Shown one piece after another: positions 1 to 8,890 of a stretch of DNA of 64,000 nt. Numbering within the stretch: the stretch's first letter is position 1; every line of letters begins with the position of its first letter. This stretch comes from Coriobacteriaceae bacterium (GTDB lineage: Bacteria; Actinomycetota; Coriobacteriia; Coriobacteriales; Coriobacteriaceae). Under the pieces are notes generated by a model. The model saw only the letters and a program-made list of their open reading frames with translations, did no database searches and was not told the origin of the DNA. The DNA lies in the NCBI GenBank assembly GCA_902835305.1, contig CADFMD010000006.1, forward strand, positions 80,529-144,528, given 5' to 3'. The position numbers were made by a program, and so were the translations under genes.

Positions 1-47
1 CTTGACTGGCAGTCAAGAGGTCAGGGGTTCGATCCCCCTCGTCTCCA
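1..47 (+). tRNA. tRNA-Ala(GGC), 3' part only
   Basis: The window opens inside the anticodon stem. The anticodon loop CTGGCAG (anticodon GGC), the T arm and the 3' acceptor strand CGTCTCC with discriminator A are present, followed by an encoded CCA at 48-50. The visible part is identical to the two complete tRNA-Ala genes at 38607 and 39492. The 5' half lies outside the window. Confidence 0.95.
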
Positions 48-61
48 CCATCGTGAATGTA

Positions 62-91
62 AAGGCCTTCGGAATTCCGAAGGCCTTTTTT
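62..91 (+). terminator. Rho-independent terminator after tRNA-Ala
   Basis: An 11-bp stem AAGGCCTTCGG/CCGAAGGCCTT with a four-base loop is followed by a run of T. It should end the tRNA transcript and insulate the polysaccharide locus. Confidence 0.9.
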
Positions 92-564
92 CATGCCAAA
101 ACACTACGCGCCACAAACCCCACCTATGCCAACAAAAAGTTGCACAATTTATTTCCCATGTCTGTGCATAGTTTGTTAGACTAACGCAATTACCAGTGCA
201 GCTCGCCGTTCCATTTGTGCTTAAGGAACGCCCCTAATCACCGCCAATACCTCAATAACCTGCATCAATGTGAACAACATTCCAAAACAACACCCTTGAA
301 CACGCTAAATGAACGATATGTTGTCCACCACAAGCCAAATCAGTTTCGTTACCAGCTTGTGCTAGGATACTTAGCGTTACATGAGTTCAACTGTGCTCGC
401 GGCTCCAGCAAGTCGCTAAGCGCAGGGTCGATCAGCATCCGGCCGTAACGGCGGTGCCAGAAACACCACGAGCTCCAATAAAGAAGTTATGCGACGTTAT
501 TAATTTGTATTGGGTAATTTCATGATACAATTATTAGCATGCATGCCAATAAGAAGCAGTTTTA
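92..564. other. Intergenic region upstream of the loaP leader
   Basis: No convincing gene. Open frames at 215-448 and 539-757 lack a ribosome binding site, a recognisable domain and biased codon use. The region is AT-richer than the core genome and probably holds the promoter of the polysaccharide operon near its 3' end. Confidence 0.6.
505..531 (+). promoter_or_regulatory. Possible promoter of the loaP/polysaccharide operon
   Basis: TTGTAT at 505-510 and TACAAT at 526-531 resemble -35 and -10 boxes, but the 15-base spacer is short and the -35 match is weak. The position, about 30 bases before the structured leader, is what makes it plausible. Confidence 0.35.
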
Positions 565-640
565 CAGCTGTTTGCGTGCGGTCCAGTTTTGTTCCCGCTT
601 GACTGGTTCGCACGCAGCCAGCTGGAGACGCGGTCTTTTT
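565..640 (+). promoter_or_regulatory. Leader stem-loop I with T-run (candidate LoaP-controlled element)
   Basis: A nested inverted repeat: CAGCTG (565-570) pairs with 619-624, GCGTGCG (574-580) with 609-615, and CCAG (583-586) with 603-606, leaving internal loops and a 16-base apical loop. It is followed by a small stem AGAC/GTCT (626-636) and a run of T to 640, a possible weak terminator. LoaP proteins are known to act on structured leader RNA, so a 5' leader regulating this operon is a reasonable inference. Confidence 0.55.
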
Positions 641-720
641 GCGATACACGGCCGCATCTCTAGCAACTGCGCTTATACATACCGTTCACGGTGGGGCAGA
701 GTCACGTGCTTGTCTGACTG

Positions 721-793
721 GGCTCAGGGTTTGAATATGGAGCGCCTTCGCGCATAAGCGCCCTGGCGAAGCCATACCCAAACCCCGTGAGCC
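721..793 (+). promoter_or_regulatory. Leader stem-loop II just before loaP
   Basis: A long stem with symmetric and asymmetric internal loops: GGCTC (721-725) pairs with GAGCC (789-793), GGGTTTG (727-733) with CAAACCC (779-785), TATGG (736-740) with CCATA (772-776), and CTTCGC (746-751) with GCGAAG (766-771). No T-run follows, so it is not a terminator. It ends 15 bases before the loaP Shine-Dalgarno sequence and is a good candidate protein-binding RNA element, perhaps autoregulatory. Confidence 0.6.
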
Positions 794-822
794 ACACGTA
801 AGACAGCAAGGAGGTGGTGCTC

Positions 823-1368
823 GTGTGGTATGTGATTCAGGTCATTAACGGTCGCGAAGACGTAATGCGCGAGCGCATCGAGCGTGTGGTGCCAGCGGGC
901 GCCATGCAGGAGCTCTTTTATCCCCAATTTCAAACCGAGATCAAAGTACACGGCGAATGGGTCAATACGACCAAGCCGCTTTTTCCCGGATATCTTATCT
1001 GCGATACGGCAGATCCCCGCACCGTGCAACAGTATCTGCTGCGCATGGACGACTTTGCCCGGGTGCTTGCCCAGGACGGTCAGTTTGTGCCGCTGGCAAA
1101 AGAAGAGGTCCAGCTTATTGGCGGATTTACGCATAGGGGAGACCGCGTAGTACCCATGAGCGAGGCCCTAAAAGACGGCGACCAGGTCGTAGTTACGGCT
1201 GGTCCGCTGTTGGGCCACGAAGGCCTTATCAAAACCATTAACAGACGCAAGAGCACTGCTTATCTGGAGCTCGACCTATGCGGCCGACGCGTAACTACGC
1301 GCGTTGGCCTTGCAGTGCTTTCGGCCGAGCAGCGCGTAATGCGAAACCTTAAAAAGGCGATCGCCTAG
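823..1368 (+). CDS. loaP: LoaP-type NusG paralog, transcription antiterminator
   Basis: Specialised NusG paralog expected to ride on RNA polymerase and allow read-through of the long polysaccharide operon. The product begins with the NGN-type motif MWYVIQV and continues with a FPGY motif typical of NusG N-terminal domains. A C-terminal KOW-like segment follows (about residues 120-175, with GHEG). Length about 181 residues fits the LoaP/UpxY group. GTG at 823 is chosen because AAGGAGG (808-814) sits 8 bases upstream; the earlier GTG at 814 overlaps that site. It is the first gene of the locus, as is common for specialised NusG proteins of capsule operons, and is preceded by two structured leader elements. 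Confidence 0.88.
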   Translation: MWYVIQVINGREDVMRERIERVVPAGAMQELFYPQFQTEIKVHGEWVNTTKPLFPGYLICDTADPRTVQQYLLRMDDFARVLAQDGQFVPLAKEEVQLIGGFTHRGDRVVPMSEALKDGDQVVVTAGPLLGHEGLIKTINRRKSTAYLELDLCGRRVTTRVGLAVLSAEQRVMRNLKKAIA

Positions 1369-1371
1369 CTG

Positions 1372-2184
1372 TTGGCGACCGCTACACAGAACAGGGAGGA
1401 TCCCCGACCCGGGGACGAAGTCTTGGAAGAAAACGTGTCGGATAAAACTCAATTTGCAACGGATGCGCCTGCGGGGGCAGCGCTCATTTCTCAGGCCATG
1501 GACCGGCGTGAGGGCGCCGCCAGCTACAGGGCCATGCAATCCATCATGGACTGGGACAACTCGCGCCTGGCCTACCGGGCCATAAAGCGCACGTTTGATA
1601 TCGTTTTCAGCGGTGTTGTACTCGTCCTCATCGCGATCCCCGGTCTGGTGTTGGCCGCCGCCATCCGCCTGGAGAGCGAGGGCAACCCGTTTTACAGCCA
1701 GATCCGCGTTGGTCAGACCCGCCCCGACGGCAGCCTGACCACCTTCCGCATGTGGAAGCTCCGCTCCATGTACAGGGATGCCGACGAGCGCCTGGCCGAG
1801 CTCAAGGAGCAGAACGAGATCGCCGGTGCCATGTTCAAGATGAGGGAGGACCCCCGCGTAACGAAAATCGGCAAGTTCATCCGCAAGCACTCGATCGACG
1901 AGTTCCCGCAGTTCCTGAACGTCTTTCTGGGTCAGATGTCCGTGGTGGGCCCGCGTCCGCCGCTGCCCAACGAGGTTGCAGAGTACACCGAGTACGACCT
2001 GCAGCGCCTGGCCGTAAAGCCGGGGATTACCGGATGGTGGCAAGTCACTGAGCGTAACTCGACTGGATTCGACGGGATGGTCCGACGCGATCTGGAATAT
2101 ATAGCCAAACGAGGCATTTTCTTCGATTTCAAAATAATCCTACTCACAGTGATTGAGGTTGTTAGCGGAAATGGCGCTTGCTAA
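1372..2184 (+). CDS. Polyprenyl-phosphate sugar phosphotransferase (initiating)
   Basis: Bacterial sugar transferase that moves a sugar phosphate from a UDP-sugar onto undecaprenyl phosphate at the inner face of the membrane, starting the repeat unit. One hydrophobic segment (about 77-97) precedes the catalytic domain with KLRSMYRDADER, SIDEFPQFLNV, GPRPPLPNE and KPGITGWWQV, all family hallmarks. The large multi-span N-terminal region of WbaP is absent, so it is the short one-segment type. TTG at 1372 lies three bases after the loaP stop. GTG at 1435, preceded by GGAAG, is an alternative start. The 3' end overlaps the next gene. Confidence 0.9.
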   Translation: MATATQNREDPRPGDEVLEENVSDKTQFATDAPAGAALISQAMDRREGAASYRAMQSIMDWDNSRLAYRAIKRTFDIVFSGVVLVLIAIPGLVLAAAIRLESEGNPFYSQIRVGQTRPDGSLTTFRMWKLRSMYRDADERLAELKEQNEIAGAMFKMREDPRVTKIGKFIRKHSIDEFPQFLNVFLGQMSVVGPRPPLPNEVAEYTEYDLQRLAVKPGITGWWQVTERNSTGFDGMVRRDLEYIAKRGIFFDFKIILLTVIEVVSGNGAC

Positions 2185-2977
2185 AGAGACTATAGGGAAT
2201 TACGAAGGCACCGGTTCAACGGTTGATCTTCCCGGACGAGTCGAAGTCCTGGGCGCCCCCGTCGATCCCTGGACGATGGAGCAGACCGTCGAGGCGACCG
2301 ACGCCCTCATCAAGGAGGGGCGCTTCGCCCACCTGATCGGCGTGAACGCCGACAAGTTGCTTCAGATGCGCGACGACCCCGAGATGGATGCGTGCGTGCG
2401 CCGCTGCGAGATCGTAAACGCCGATGGCGCGTCCATGGTCATGGCCGCCAAGAAGCTGGGCGTGGACTTGCCCGAGCGCGTGGCCGGCATCGACCTCATG
2501 TGGGAGCTGTGCGGGCTGGCCGAGCGTGAGGGGCACAGCGTCTACCTGCTGGGCGCCAAAGCCAAAGTGGTCGAAAAGACCGCCGAGGTACTGTCCGAGA
2601 GGTATCCCAATATGGTCCTTGCGGGTTACCGTGACGGCTACTTCGGCGAAGACGAGTTCGATGCCGTGGTCGCCGAGGTTGAGCAGGCCGAGCCCGACAT
2701 CGTGTTCGTGGGCATCACCTCGCCCAAGAAGGAGCGCCTTATCGAGCGTTTCCGCGAGCTGGGCGCCAAGGGCGCTTTCGTGGGCGTGGGCGGCTCGTTC
2801 GACGTTGTCTCCGGCAACATCCCGCGCGCCCCGATGTGGATGCAGCGCGCGAACCTGGAGTGGCTCTTCCGCATGATGCAGGAGCCAAAGCGCCTGGTGA
2901 GGCGCTACGTGGTCGGCAACACCCGTTTCTACATGCTTCTCCGTAAGGAAGCAAAGAGGAGCAAGGCCAATGGCTAA
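2171..2977 (+). CDS. WecG/TagA/CpsF family glycosyltransferase
   Basis: Probably transfers N-acetylmannosaminuronic acid or N-acetylmannosamine to the lipid-linked first sugar. Family motifs are visible: GVNADKL, VNADGASMVMAAKKLG, ERVAGIDLM and GVGGSFDVVSG. ATG at 2171 overlaps the end of the sugar phosphotransferase gene, which suggests translational coupling. The stop overlaps the start of the adjacent WecB gene by 8 bases, and WecB makes UDP-ManNAc, the natural donor precursor for this family. It is GC-rich like the core genome, unlike the later genes of the locus. Confidence 0.88.
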   Translation: MALAKETIGNYEGTGSTVDLPGRVEVLGAPVDPWTMEQTVEATDALIKEGRFAHLIGVNADKLLQMRDDPEMDACVRRCEIVNADGASMVMAAKKLGVDLPERVAGIDLMWELCGLAEREGHSVYLLGAKAKVVEKTAEVLSERYPNMVLAGYRDGYFGEDEFDAVVAEVEQAEPDIVFVGITSPKKERLIERFRELGAKGAFVGVGGSFDVVSGNIPRAPMWMQRANLEWLFRMMQEPKRLVRRYVVGNTRFYMLLRKEAKRSKANG

Positions 2978-4079
2978 GAAGAAAGTTATGCTCGTCTTCG
3001 GCACCCGACCGGAGGCAATCAAGATGTGCCCGCTCGTCAATGAGCTGAGGGATCGCGCTGATGAGTTCGAGACCGTCGTGACCGTGACGGGCCAGCACCG
3101 CGAGATGCTCGACCAGGTGCTGCGCGTCTTCGACGTGACACCCGACCACGACCTGGCGATCATGAAGCCTGGCCAGACGCTGTTCGACGTGACGTGCGAC
3201 GTTCTGCTCAAGCTCAAGGCGGTCCTCGAGGACGAGAGGCCCGATGTCGTCCTGGTCCACGGCGACACCACGACCAGCTTCGCCGCCGCGCTCGCATGCT
3301 TCTACCTGCAGATTCCCGTGGGCCACGTCGAGGCCGGCCTGCGCACGCACGACATCTACAGCCCCTGGCCGGAGGAGTTCAACCGCCAGGCGGTAGACAT
3401 CGTGAGCGAGTACTACTTCGCCCCCACGGAGGCGAGCAAGGAGAATCTGCTCGGGGAGGGCAAGCCCGAGTCCAGGATCTGGGTCACCGGCAACACCGGT
3501 ATCGACGCGCTTCGCACCACCGTGCGCGAGGGCTATACCCATCCCGAGCTCGAGTGGGCTGAGGGCTCACGCCTTATCCTCATCACGGCGCACCGCCGCG
3601 AGAACCTGGGCGAGCCCATGCACCGCATGTTCCGCGCCATCCGCCGCGTGATGGAGGAGCACCCCGACACCAAGGCGATCTACCCCATCCACATGAACCC
3701 GATCGTCCGCAAGGCGGCGCACGAGGAGCTCGACGGCTTCGACCGCCTGCACATCATCGACCCGCTCGAGGTGCTCGACTTCCATAACTTCATGGCCGCG
3801 AGCCACCTCATCCTCACCGACTCCGGCGGCATTCAGGAGGAGGCGCCTAGCCTGGGCAAACCGGTACTCGTCATGCGCGACACCACCGAGCGCCCCGAGG
3901 GTGTGGCGGCAGGCACGCTGAAGCTCGTCGGCACCGAGGAGGACGTCATCTACCGCGAGTTCGGTCGTCTGCTCTCCGATGAGGGGGAGTACGCGGCCAT
4001 GAGCCATGCCTCGAACCCCTACGGTGATGGTCATGCGAGCGAGCGGATCGGCGACGTGCTGGAAGGTAGGTCGCGATGA
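2970..4079 (+). CDS. wecB: UDP-N-acetylglucosamine 2-epimerase (non-hydrolysing)
   Basis: Interconverts UDP-GlcNAc and UDP-ManNAc in the cytoplasm. The 369-residue product has the usual family length and hallmarks: FGTRPEAIKM at the N-terminus, TGQHREML, HGDTTTSFAAAL, HVEAGLRT, TAHRRENLG, and SGGIQEEAP followed by RDTTERPEG near the C-terminus. It sits directly after the WecG/TagA-type gene with overlapping start and stop, so the two likely supply and use the same sugar. ATGA joins it to the following glycosyltransferase gene. Confidence 0.95.
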   Translation: MAKKKVMLVFGTRPEAIKMCPLVNELRDRADEFETVVTVTGQHREMLDQVLRVFDVTPDHDLAIMKPGQTLFDVTCDVLLKLKAVLEDERPDVVLVHGDTTTSFAAALACFYLQIPVGHVEAGLRTHDIYSPWPEEFNRQAVDIVSEYYFAPTEASKENLLGEGKPESRIWVTGNTGIDALRTTVREGYTHPELEWAEGSRLILITAHRRENLGEPMHRMFRAIRRVMEEHPDTKAIYPIHMNPIVRKAAHEELDGFDRLHIIDPLEVLDFHNFMAASHLILTDSGGIQEEAPSLGKPVLVMRDTTERPEGVAAGTLKLVGTEEDVIYREFGRLLSDEGEYAAMSHASNPYGDGHASERIGDVLEGRSR

Positions 4080-5185
4080 TTCGGGTCCTGCACATCATTC
4101 AACAGTTAGGACCCGGCAGGGGCGGGGTGAGGACCTTCGTCTCTACGATGCTTGATTGCCCGGCTCCCGATATCGAGCAGAGCGTACTTTCGGTTGGACG
4201 CGTCGAAGGGGACAGGTTCGGAGAGCGATTCTACGGCCCTTTAATTGATAGCTACAGCCCGCTGCTGGTTGGCACTCTGGGGGCGAAGCGCCTTGGCGCT
4301 TTTCTGTCGAAGCACCGTTTCGACATCGTTCAGATTCACACGAACAACGCACTCGGCTTCGTCTTCGCCTCTGAGGCAAAAAAAGCCGGAGTTCCCTCGC
4401 GCATCGTGCACTGCCATAGTAGCGCGCTTGGTAGCTCTTCGCGTTTGAAGAACCTCGTTAACGTAAAAATGATTAAGAAATATAGCCAAGCAGCGAATGT
4501 GCGTTGGGCGTGTAGTGAGGTCGCGGGGAATTATTTATTCCGTGGTAACGATTTTACACAAGTGCACAACGGGGTTGATTCCGATAAATTCCAATTCTCC
4601 GCTTTCAATCGTACGATTATTAGACGCCAATTTGGAATCTCAAATGATGCCATTGTGGTTGGTCTGGTAGGTGCCGGAATACCAGTTAAAAATACACTTC
4701 GAGCTTTGGATATTTTTAATCATTTACAAACTATCGAAGCTAATGCCCGACTTTTGCTACTTGGGCAAGGCGAAGAGCTGCCCCAAGCAAAGAAGAAGTC
4801 AGCTGAACTCGGATTGAACGATTCAGTAATATTCGTTGGTACGGTTGACGATATCTGGAGATATTACAGCGCTACAGATGTACTCCTTGCCCCCTCTTTC
4901 TATGAGGGGCTACCGATTGCTTTCGTTGAGGCCCAAGCAAACGGATTGCCCATCCTCAGCTCGGATGCGGTTTCCGAAGAAGCGAATCTTACTGGATTAT
5001 TACAACGAATCGGCCTCTCAGCTTCAGATGGGCAGTGGGCAGAATTACTTGATGCATGCGCACATAAGAGAGAAATCACCGCGAGGACTGATTATGCGAC
5101 TCCTCTCAATTGTGCGGGCTATACTACGCGGTCCCTCTACCAGCAACTATCCGATTCTTACAGAAATATGACCAAAGGTGCCTAA
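4076..5185 (+). CDS. GT4-family glycosyltransferase
   Basis: GT-B fold glycosyltransferase: an N-terminal acceptor domain beginning HIIQQLGPGRGGVRTF and a C-terminal donor domain with VGAGIPVKN, LLLGQGEE, and the EX7E-like stretch SFYEGLPIAFVEAQANGLP. It probably adds one sugar to the lipid-linked repeat. It overlaps wecB by ATGA. Base composition drops inside this gene, from about codon 110 onward, which marks the transition from the GC-rich conserved start of the locus to the GC-poorer strain-specific part. The donor sugar cannot be read from sequence. Confidence 0.88.
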   Translation: MIRVLHIIQQLGPGRGGVRTFVSTMLDCPAPDIEQSVLSVGRVEGDRFGERFYGPLIDSYSPLLVGTLGAKRLGAFLSKHRFDIVQIHTNNALGFVFASEAKKAGVPSRIVHCHSSALGSSSRLKNLVNVKMIKKYSQAANVRWACSEVAGNYLFRGNDFTQVHNGVDSDKFQFSAFNRTIIRRQFGISNDAIVVGLVGAGIPVKNTLRALDIFNHLQTIEANARLLLLGQGEELPQAKKKSAELGLNDSVIFVGTVDDIWRYYSATDVLLAPSFYEGLPIAFVEAQANGLPILSSDAVSEEANLTGLLQRIGLSASDGQWAELLDACAHKREITARTDYATPLNCAGYTTRSLYQQLSDSYRNMTKGA

Positions 5186-5186
5186 A

Positions 5187-6062
5187 ATGACATCCGATTA
5201 CTTATCTATGCATGAAGTGAAAGCCGCGGAATTGGGCCTTCTTCGAATCTTCGATTCCTATTGTCGTGAAAATAATCTACGTTATTCAATGGGGTCAGGC
5301 ACTCTGCTGGGTGCAGTAAGGCACAAGGGTTTTATCCCATGGGATGATGATATCGATGTCATTATGCCCATCGAAGACTACAAACAATTTCTGGCGGGTT
5401 TTCCTGCACGTGAAGGAGCCAATTGTTCTTCCATTCGGCTTGCAAGCAAGTCGAACCTTAAAGGCTCTGCTGCTATACCTTTTGAAAAACTGGTTAATAC
5501 CAGTATTGAAGTGAAATCTGCATATATAGCAAAGAGCATCCGTGAGTACGTCTGGATAGATATCTTCCCCATAGTTTCGTTTGACAATGTAGCCGAGGCA
5601 AATAAAGCATGGAAATCGGCAGTTAGGTATAAATACCTGTTCCAGGCTTCACGATGGGGTTCGGGTCAAGCTGGTATCGCTGGGCGTCTCAAGGCTTTCT
5701 TTGGTTCAATCGCCAAGCACACGTCATTACAACAATGGGCGCTCGGCAAGCTCAGAGCGATGACAGAATGCGGGACTTTTACTTCTAAAGGCATGGCGGC
5801 AAATCTTTCTTGGGCGGTTAGCGGCTCGCTTGAGGTTTTCCCTGCCGACCTTTTTAATGACCTGATTGAGTATGAGTTCGAAAATGAACGATTCTATGGC
5901 TTTAGGGATGCGGATTGTTACCTTTCACTGATGTACGGTGATTATTTGACACTTCCGCCAGTCGACAAGCGCATCACGCATGCATTGAAGGCTTGGCGCG
6001 TTACCCCTTCTGACACCAATAAGCCTCTCAGCAATGAGAACCTCAAAGAGCAGAGTTACTGA
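5187..6062 (+). CDS. LicD family phosphotransferase
   Basis: LicD proteins transfer phosphocholine or another CDP-activated alcohol phosphate onto surface glycans. The signature is present at residues 36-60: GSGTLLGAVRHKGF then PWDDDIDV, the acidic cluster being the metal-binding centre. ATG at 5187 is preferred over GTG at 5178 because AAAGGTG lies just upstream and homologues start near the motif. The donor is unknown. The cytidylyltransferase domain encoded at 15009 could supply a CDP-linked substrate, an inference from shared locus membership. Confidence 0.88.
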   Translation: MTSDYLSMHEVKAAELGLLRIFDSYCRENNLRYSMGSGTLLGAVRHKGFIPWDDDIDVIMPIEDYKQFLAGFPAREGANCSSIRLASKSNLKGSAAIPFEKLVNTSIEVKSAYIAKSIREYVWIDIFPIVSFDNVAEANKAWKSAVRYKYLFQASRWGSGQAGIAGRLKAFFGSIAKHTSLQQWALGKLRAMTECGTFTSKGMAANLSWAVSGSLEVFPADLFNDLIEYEFENERFYGFRDADCYLSLMYGDYLTLPPVDKRITHALKAWRVTPSDTNKPLSNENLKEQSY

Positions 6063-6121
6063 AAAGTATGCCGGCGTCGAATTACAAGACTAAGGATATT
6101 GACTAGGAAGCCTTCAAAAAC

Positions 6122-7159
6122 GTGGATTCAATAATAAAACTCACTGTTATAGTGCCAGTGTACAACGTTGAACAGTACCTTGAGAAGTGTGTGTTCTCAA
6201 TCTTAAAACAGTCGTTTCCAGTGCTCGAGGTGCTGTTGATCGACGACGGGTCGACCGATTCGTCTGGAGAGATATGTGAGCTTCTTTCTTCCGAGAACAA
6301 TCGCGTACGGACGGTGCATAAGGAGAACGCGGGGTTGGGTTTCGCACGCAACACGGGACTCGATAATCTTCTTCCAGAGACCACACATGTTATGTTCGTT
6401 GATTCCGACGACTGGCTTGAGCCTAACATGATCGAGTCGTTCGTTCGTACCATTGAGCGTACTGGGGCGAACTGCGTTTTAGGTGGGTTTACCAAGCGCG
6501 ACGGAGAGGGAAACCCCCAGTTCGAGTTCAAGCTCGAGGATGCCGTGTGGGAGGGCGAAAGACTGGCGAAGAGGTTCGTCCCCCGCGTATGCGGCAGCGC
6601 ACCCGAGGCGTCCGACTCGATTCCGATGTCGGCGTGGTCGTCTATATTTTCGAAGACGAACATAGACGACCATACTCTGCGTTTCCCCTCGGAGCGCGAG
6701 GTGATCAGCGAGGACTTTGTCTTCAAATATAAGTACCTCCGGACCAGCAGCAAGGTTGCGACAACGAGCTGTGTGGGGTATTCATATCGTACGAACCTCT
6801 CGTCACTCAGTACCTCTTACAGGCCCGATCGTTTTGAGGCCTGCTTGAATTTCTACGACTACGCACTTCGGCTCGTGGCGGGTTCTCCCTCGGAAACCGA
6901 ATGCGTCTTGAGGTTAAAAAAGACCCTGTTCATCTACATGAAGACGTGCATCTCGCAGGAGGTGCATCGCGTTAGCGGTAAGAGTCGAGATGATGCCTGC
7001 GATGCCATACGTAGAATGGCAGACGATGATCGCCTATTGAAAGTGATAAACGACTATCCGTGCGAGAGGCTCGGCTTTACACAGAGGGCCTTTGTGGAGC
7101 TGCTGAGACGGCGGGCCGCAGGTGTTCTCTATACAGCTGCGTCACATGGGGTTTTCTAG
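6122..7159 (+). CDS. GT2-family glycosyltransferase
   Basis: GT-A fold inverting glycosyltransferase. It has the family start TVIVPVYNVEQYL, LLIDDGSTDSS, the GLGFARNTGL stretch and the DXD-type motif FVDSDDW. Start GTG at 6122 with AGGAAG eleven bases upstream; no ATG fits. A 60-base gap separates it from the LicD gene. It is somewhat richer in GC than its neighbours in its central part, hinting at a different history. Sugar specificity cannot be inferred. Confidence 0.9.
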   Translation: MDSIIKLTVIVPVYNVEQYLEKCVFSILKQSFPVLEVLLIDDGSTDSSGEICELLSSENNRVRTVHKENAGLGFARNTGLDNLLPETTHVMFVDSDDWLEPNMIESFVRTIERTGANCVLGGFTKRDGEGNPQFEFKLEDAVWEGERLAKRFVPRVCGSAPEASDSIPMSAWSSIFSKTNIDDHTLRFPSEREVISEDFVFKYKYLRTSSKVATTSCVGYSYRTNLSSLSTSYRPDRFEACLNFYDYALRLVAGSPSETECVLRLKKTLFIYMKTCISQEVHRVSGKSRDDACDAIRRMADDDRLLKVINDYPCERLGFTQRAFVELLRRRAAGVLYTAASHGVF

Positions 7160-7174
7160 ATTGGAAACGCAAGC

Positions 7175-7885
7175 ATGTCTATGATTGATGGACTAAAGAA
7201 TTTATATAATTCAATTTTTCTCAATAACGACTTATTGATTAGCCGGTTGAGAAAAAAAGGCGTTGCTATTGGGGACGATGTCACTTTCTACTGCCCCAAA
7301 GAAATGACGGTCGATATTCAAAACCCGCATCTGATTACTATTGGTGACCATGTAAAGATAACCGGCCCATCAACTATCCTGACGCATGATTATTCGTGGG
7401 GTGTAATTAAGGGAAAAACGGGTGAGGTTTTTGGAAATCAAAAACACGTGACCATTGGGAATAATATTTTCATCGGATGGGGTGCCACAATCTTGTGCGG
7501 CACGACCATAGAGGACAACGTAATCGTAGGCGCGCACTCCGTCGTCAGCGGGAGGCTTGAACATGACTCTGTTTATGCGGGGATTCCCGCAAAAAAGGTC
7601 TGCTCATTAGAGAGTTACCGTGAGAAGCGAGCAGCCGCTCAATTGGATGAAGCGAAAGACTACGTAGTCCGTTTCCGTCGTCGTTACGGGCGCGATCCTC
7701 GTGCAGATGAAATGAGGGAGTATTTCTTTTTGTGGGCCACCCCTGATCAACTTAACGACAGCTATGTTTCCCAAATGAGGCTCATGGGAACTTATGACAA
7801 AAGTGAAGCGATATTAGCAACCCCGAGGCAGTTCAAGTCCTATGAGCATTTCATTGCTAGCTGCGACAATGCTGAAGTAGAGTGA
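7175..7885 (+). CDS. Hexapeptide-repeat acyltransferase
   Basis: Left-handed beta-helix acetyltransferase, probably O-acetylating a sugar of the polysaccharide. Repeated hexapeptides occur in about residues 60-140, including HVTIGNNIFIGWGATIL, TIEDNVIVGAHSVV and the terminal AGIPAKKV motif. The catalytic His is likely in ILTHDYSW. A C-terminal alpha-helical extension of about 90 residues follows the helix and is unusual in length. ATG at 7175 is used; ATG at 7181 is possible. Confidence 0.87.
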   Translation: MSMIDGLKNLYNSIFLNNDLLISRLRKKGVAIGDDVTFYCPKEMTVDIQNPHLITIGDHVKITGPSTILTHDYSWGVIKGKTGEVFGNQKHVTIGNNIFIGWGATILCGTTIEDNVIVGAHSVVSGRLEHDSVYAGIPAKKVCSLESYREKRAAAQLDEAKDYVVRFRRRYGRDPRADEMREYFFLWATPDQLNDSYVSQMRLMGTYDKSEAILATPRQFKSYEHFIASCDNAEVE

Positions 7886-7888
7886 CCG

Positions 7889-8890
7889 ATGAATAAAGAC
7901 GTTAATCCGCCAATTGTAACTATCATTGTTCCCGTCTATAACGTTGAGGCGGAGCTGAATCGGTGCGTTGAGAGCCTCGTTAGCCAAACGTTTAGTGACC
8001 TTCAGATAATTCTCGTTGACGATGGATCAACCGACTTGAGTGGCACGCTTTGTGACTCCTGGGCGGTCCGTGACCCCCGTATCCGCGTTATACATAAGCA
8101 GAACGGCGGTTTGTCTTCAGCAAGAAATGTCGGTATTGATGTTGCCGATGGTGAATTCCTTGGTTTTGTTGACAGCGACGACTATATTGAGCCTGATATG
8201 TACGAAACGCTCTTGGCCGGTATGGTCGAAAGAAAAGTTTCTATAGTAACGTGCGGTAGATACGTGCATATTGGAGATACCGTAAATGAGGAATATTCAA
8301 CAACTAGGTTAACGAGGTTTACCTCCACGGACGCGATGAGGGAAGTTTTACTCGGCAATATCATTGATGTATCCGCTTGTGACAAACTTTATCGCCGTGA
8401 GCTGTTCGATAATATTCGTTATCCCCACGGACGCATAAGCGAGGACGCTGCGATTATTTTATCGCTATTCGATCGCTGTGGCGATGTCGTGCATGTGGGA
8501 AAGTGTCTGTATCACTACGTTTTTCGCGCCGGAAGTATCAGCAAATCTACCTACAGCCATAAAAAAATAGACGTCATGCATAACTGTTTGGATATGACGG
8601 CTTGGGTAGAGGAAAACAAGCCTGAACTATCAAAGAATATCAAGTCGTATTGTTGCGCGCAGATGGCGGGGATGATTGAGGGCATGATTTGCTCTCCTAG
8701 AGCGCGAAAAGAATGGGGTGAGGACTACAGCGCCTATTGGGATCTATTTCGCCGTTGCTTCAAAAGCTACGCTTCGCTTGGTGGACACAAAAAAGCTGAA
8801 GTTGTGCGTGTCTTTGCCACGCGTATGCATCTTTACCGCTTATTCTGGCTTGTTCGTAAGGTCTGGAACGGAGTAAAGCGCAATGTGTAA
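7889..8890 (+). CDS. GT2-family glycosyltransferase
   Basis: Second GT-A glycosyltransferase of the cluster, with TIIVPVYNVEAELNRC, LVDDGSTDLSG, GGLSSARNVGID and the DXD motif FVDSDDYIEPDMY. The middle carries DKLYRRELF and GRISEDA, common in EpsJ-like members. It is 333 residues long. It starts four bases after the acyltransferase stop and overlaps the wzy start by 8 bases (ATGTGTAA), so it is probably translationally coupled to both. Confidence 0.9.
   Translation: MNKDVNPPIVTIIVPVYNVEAELNRCVESLVSQTFSDLQIILVDDGSTDLSGTLCDSWAVRDPRIRVIHKQNGGLSSARNVGIDVADGEFLGFVDSDDYIEPDMYETLLAGMVERKVSIVTCGRYVHIGDTVNEEYSTTRLTRFTSTDAMREVLLGNIIDVSACDKLYRRELFDNIRYPHGRISEDAAIILSLFDRCGDVVHVGKCLYHYVFRAGSISKSTYSHKKIDVMHNCLDMTAWVEENKPELSKNIKSYCCAQMAGMIEGMICSPRARKEWGEDYSAYWDLFRRCFKSYASLGGHKKAEVVRVFATRMHLYRLFWLVRKVWNGVKRNV

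Noticed and set aside
539..757. Plus-strand frame across the loaP leader
   Set aside because: Covers both stem-loops, lacks a ribosome binding site and has no coding bias; better explained as leader RNA.
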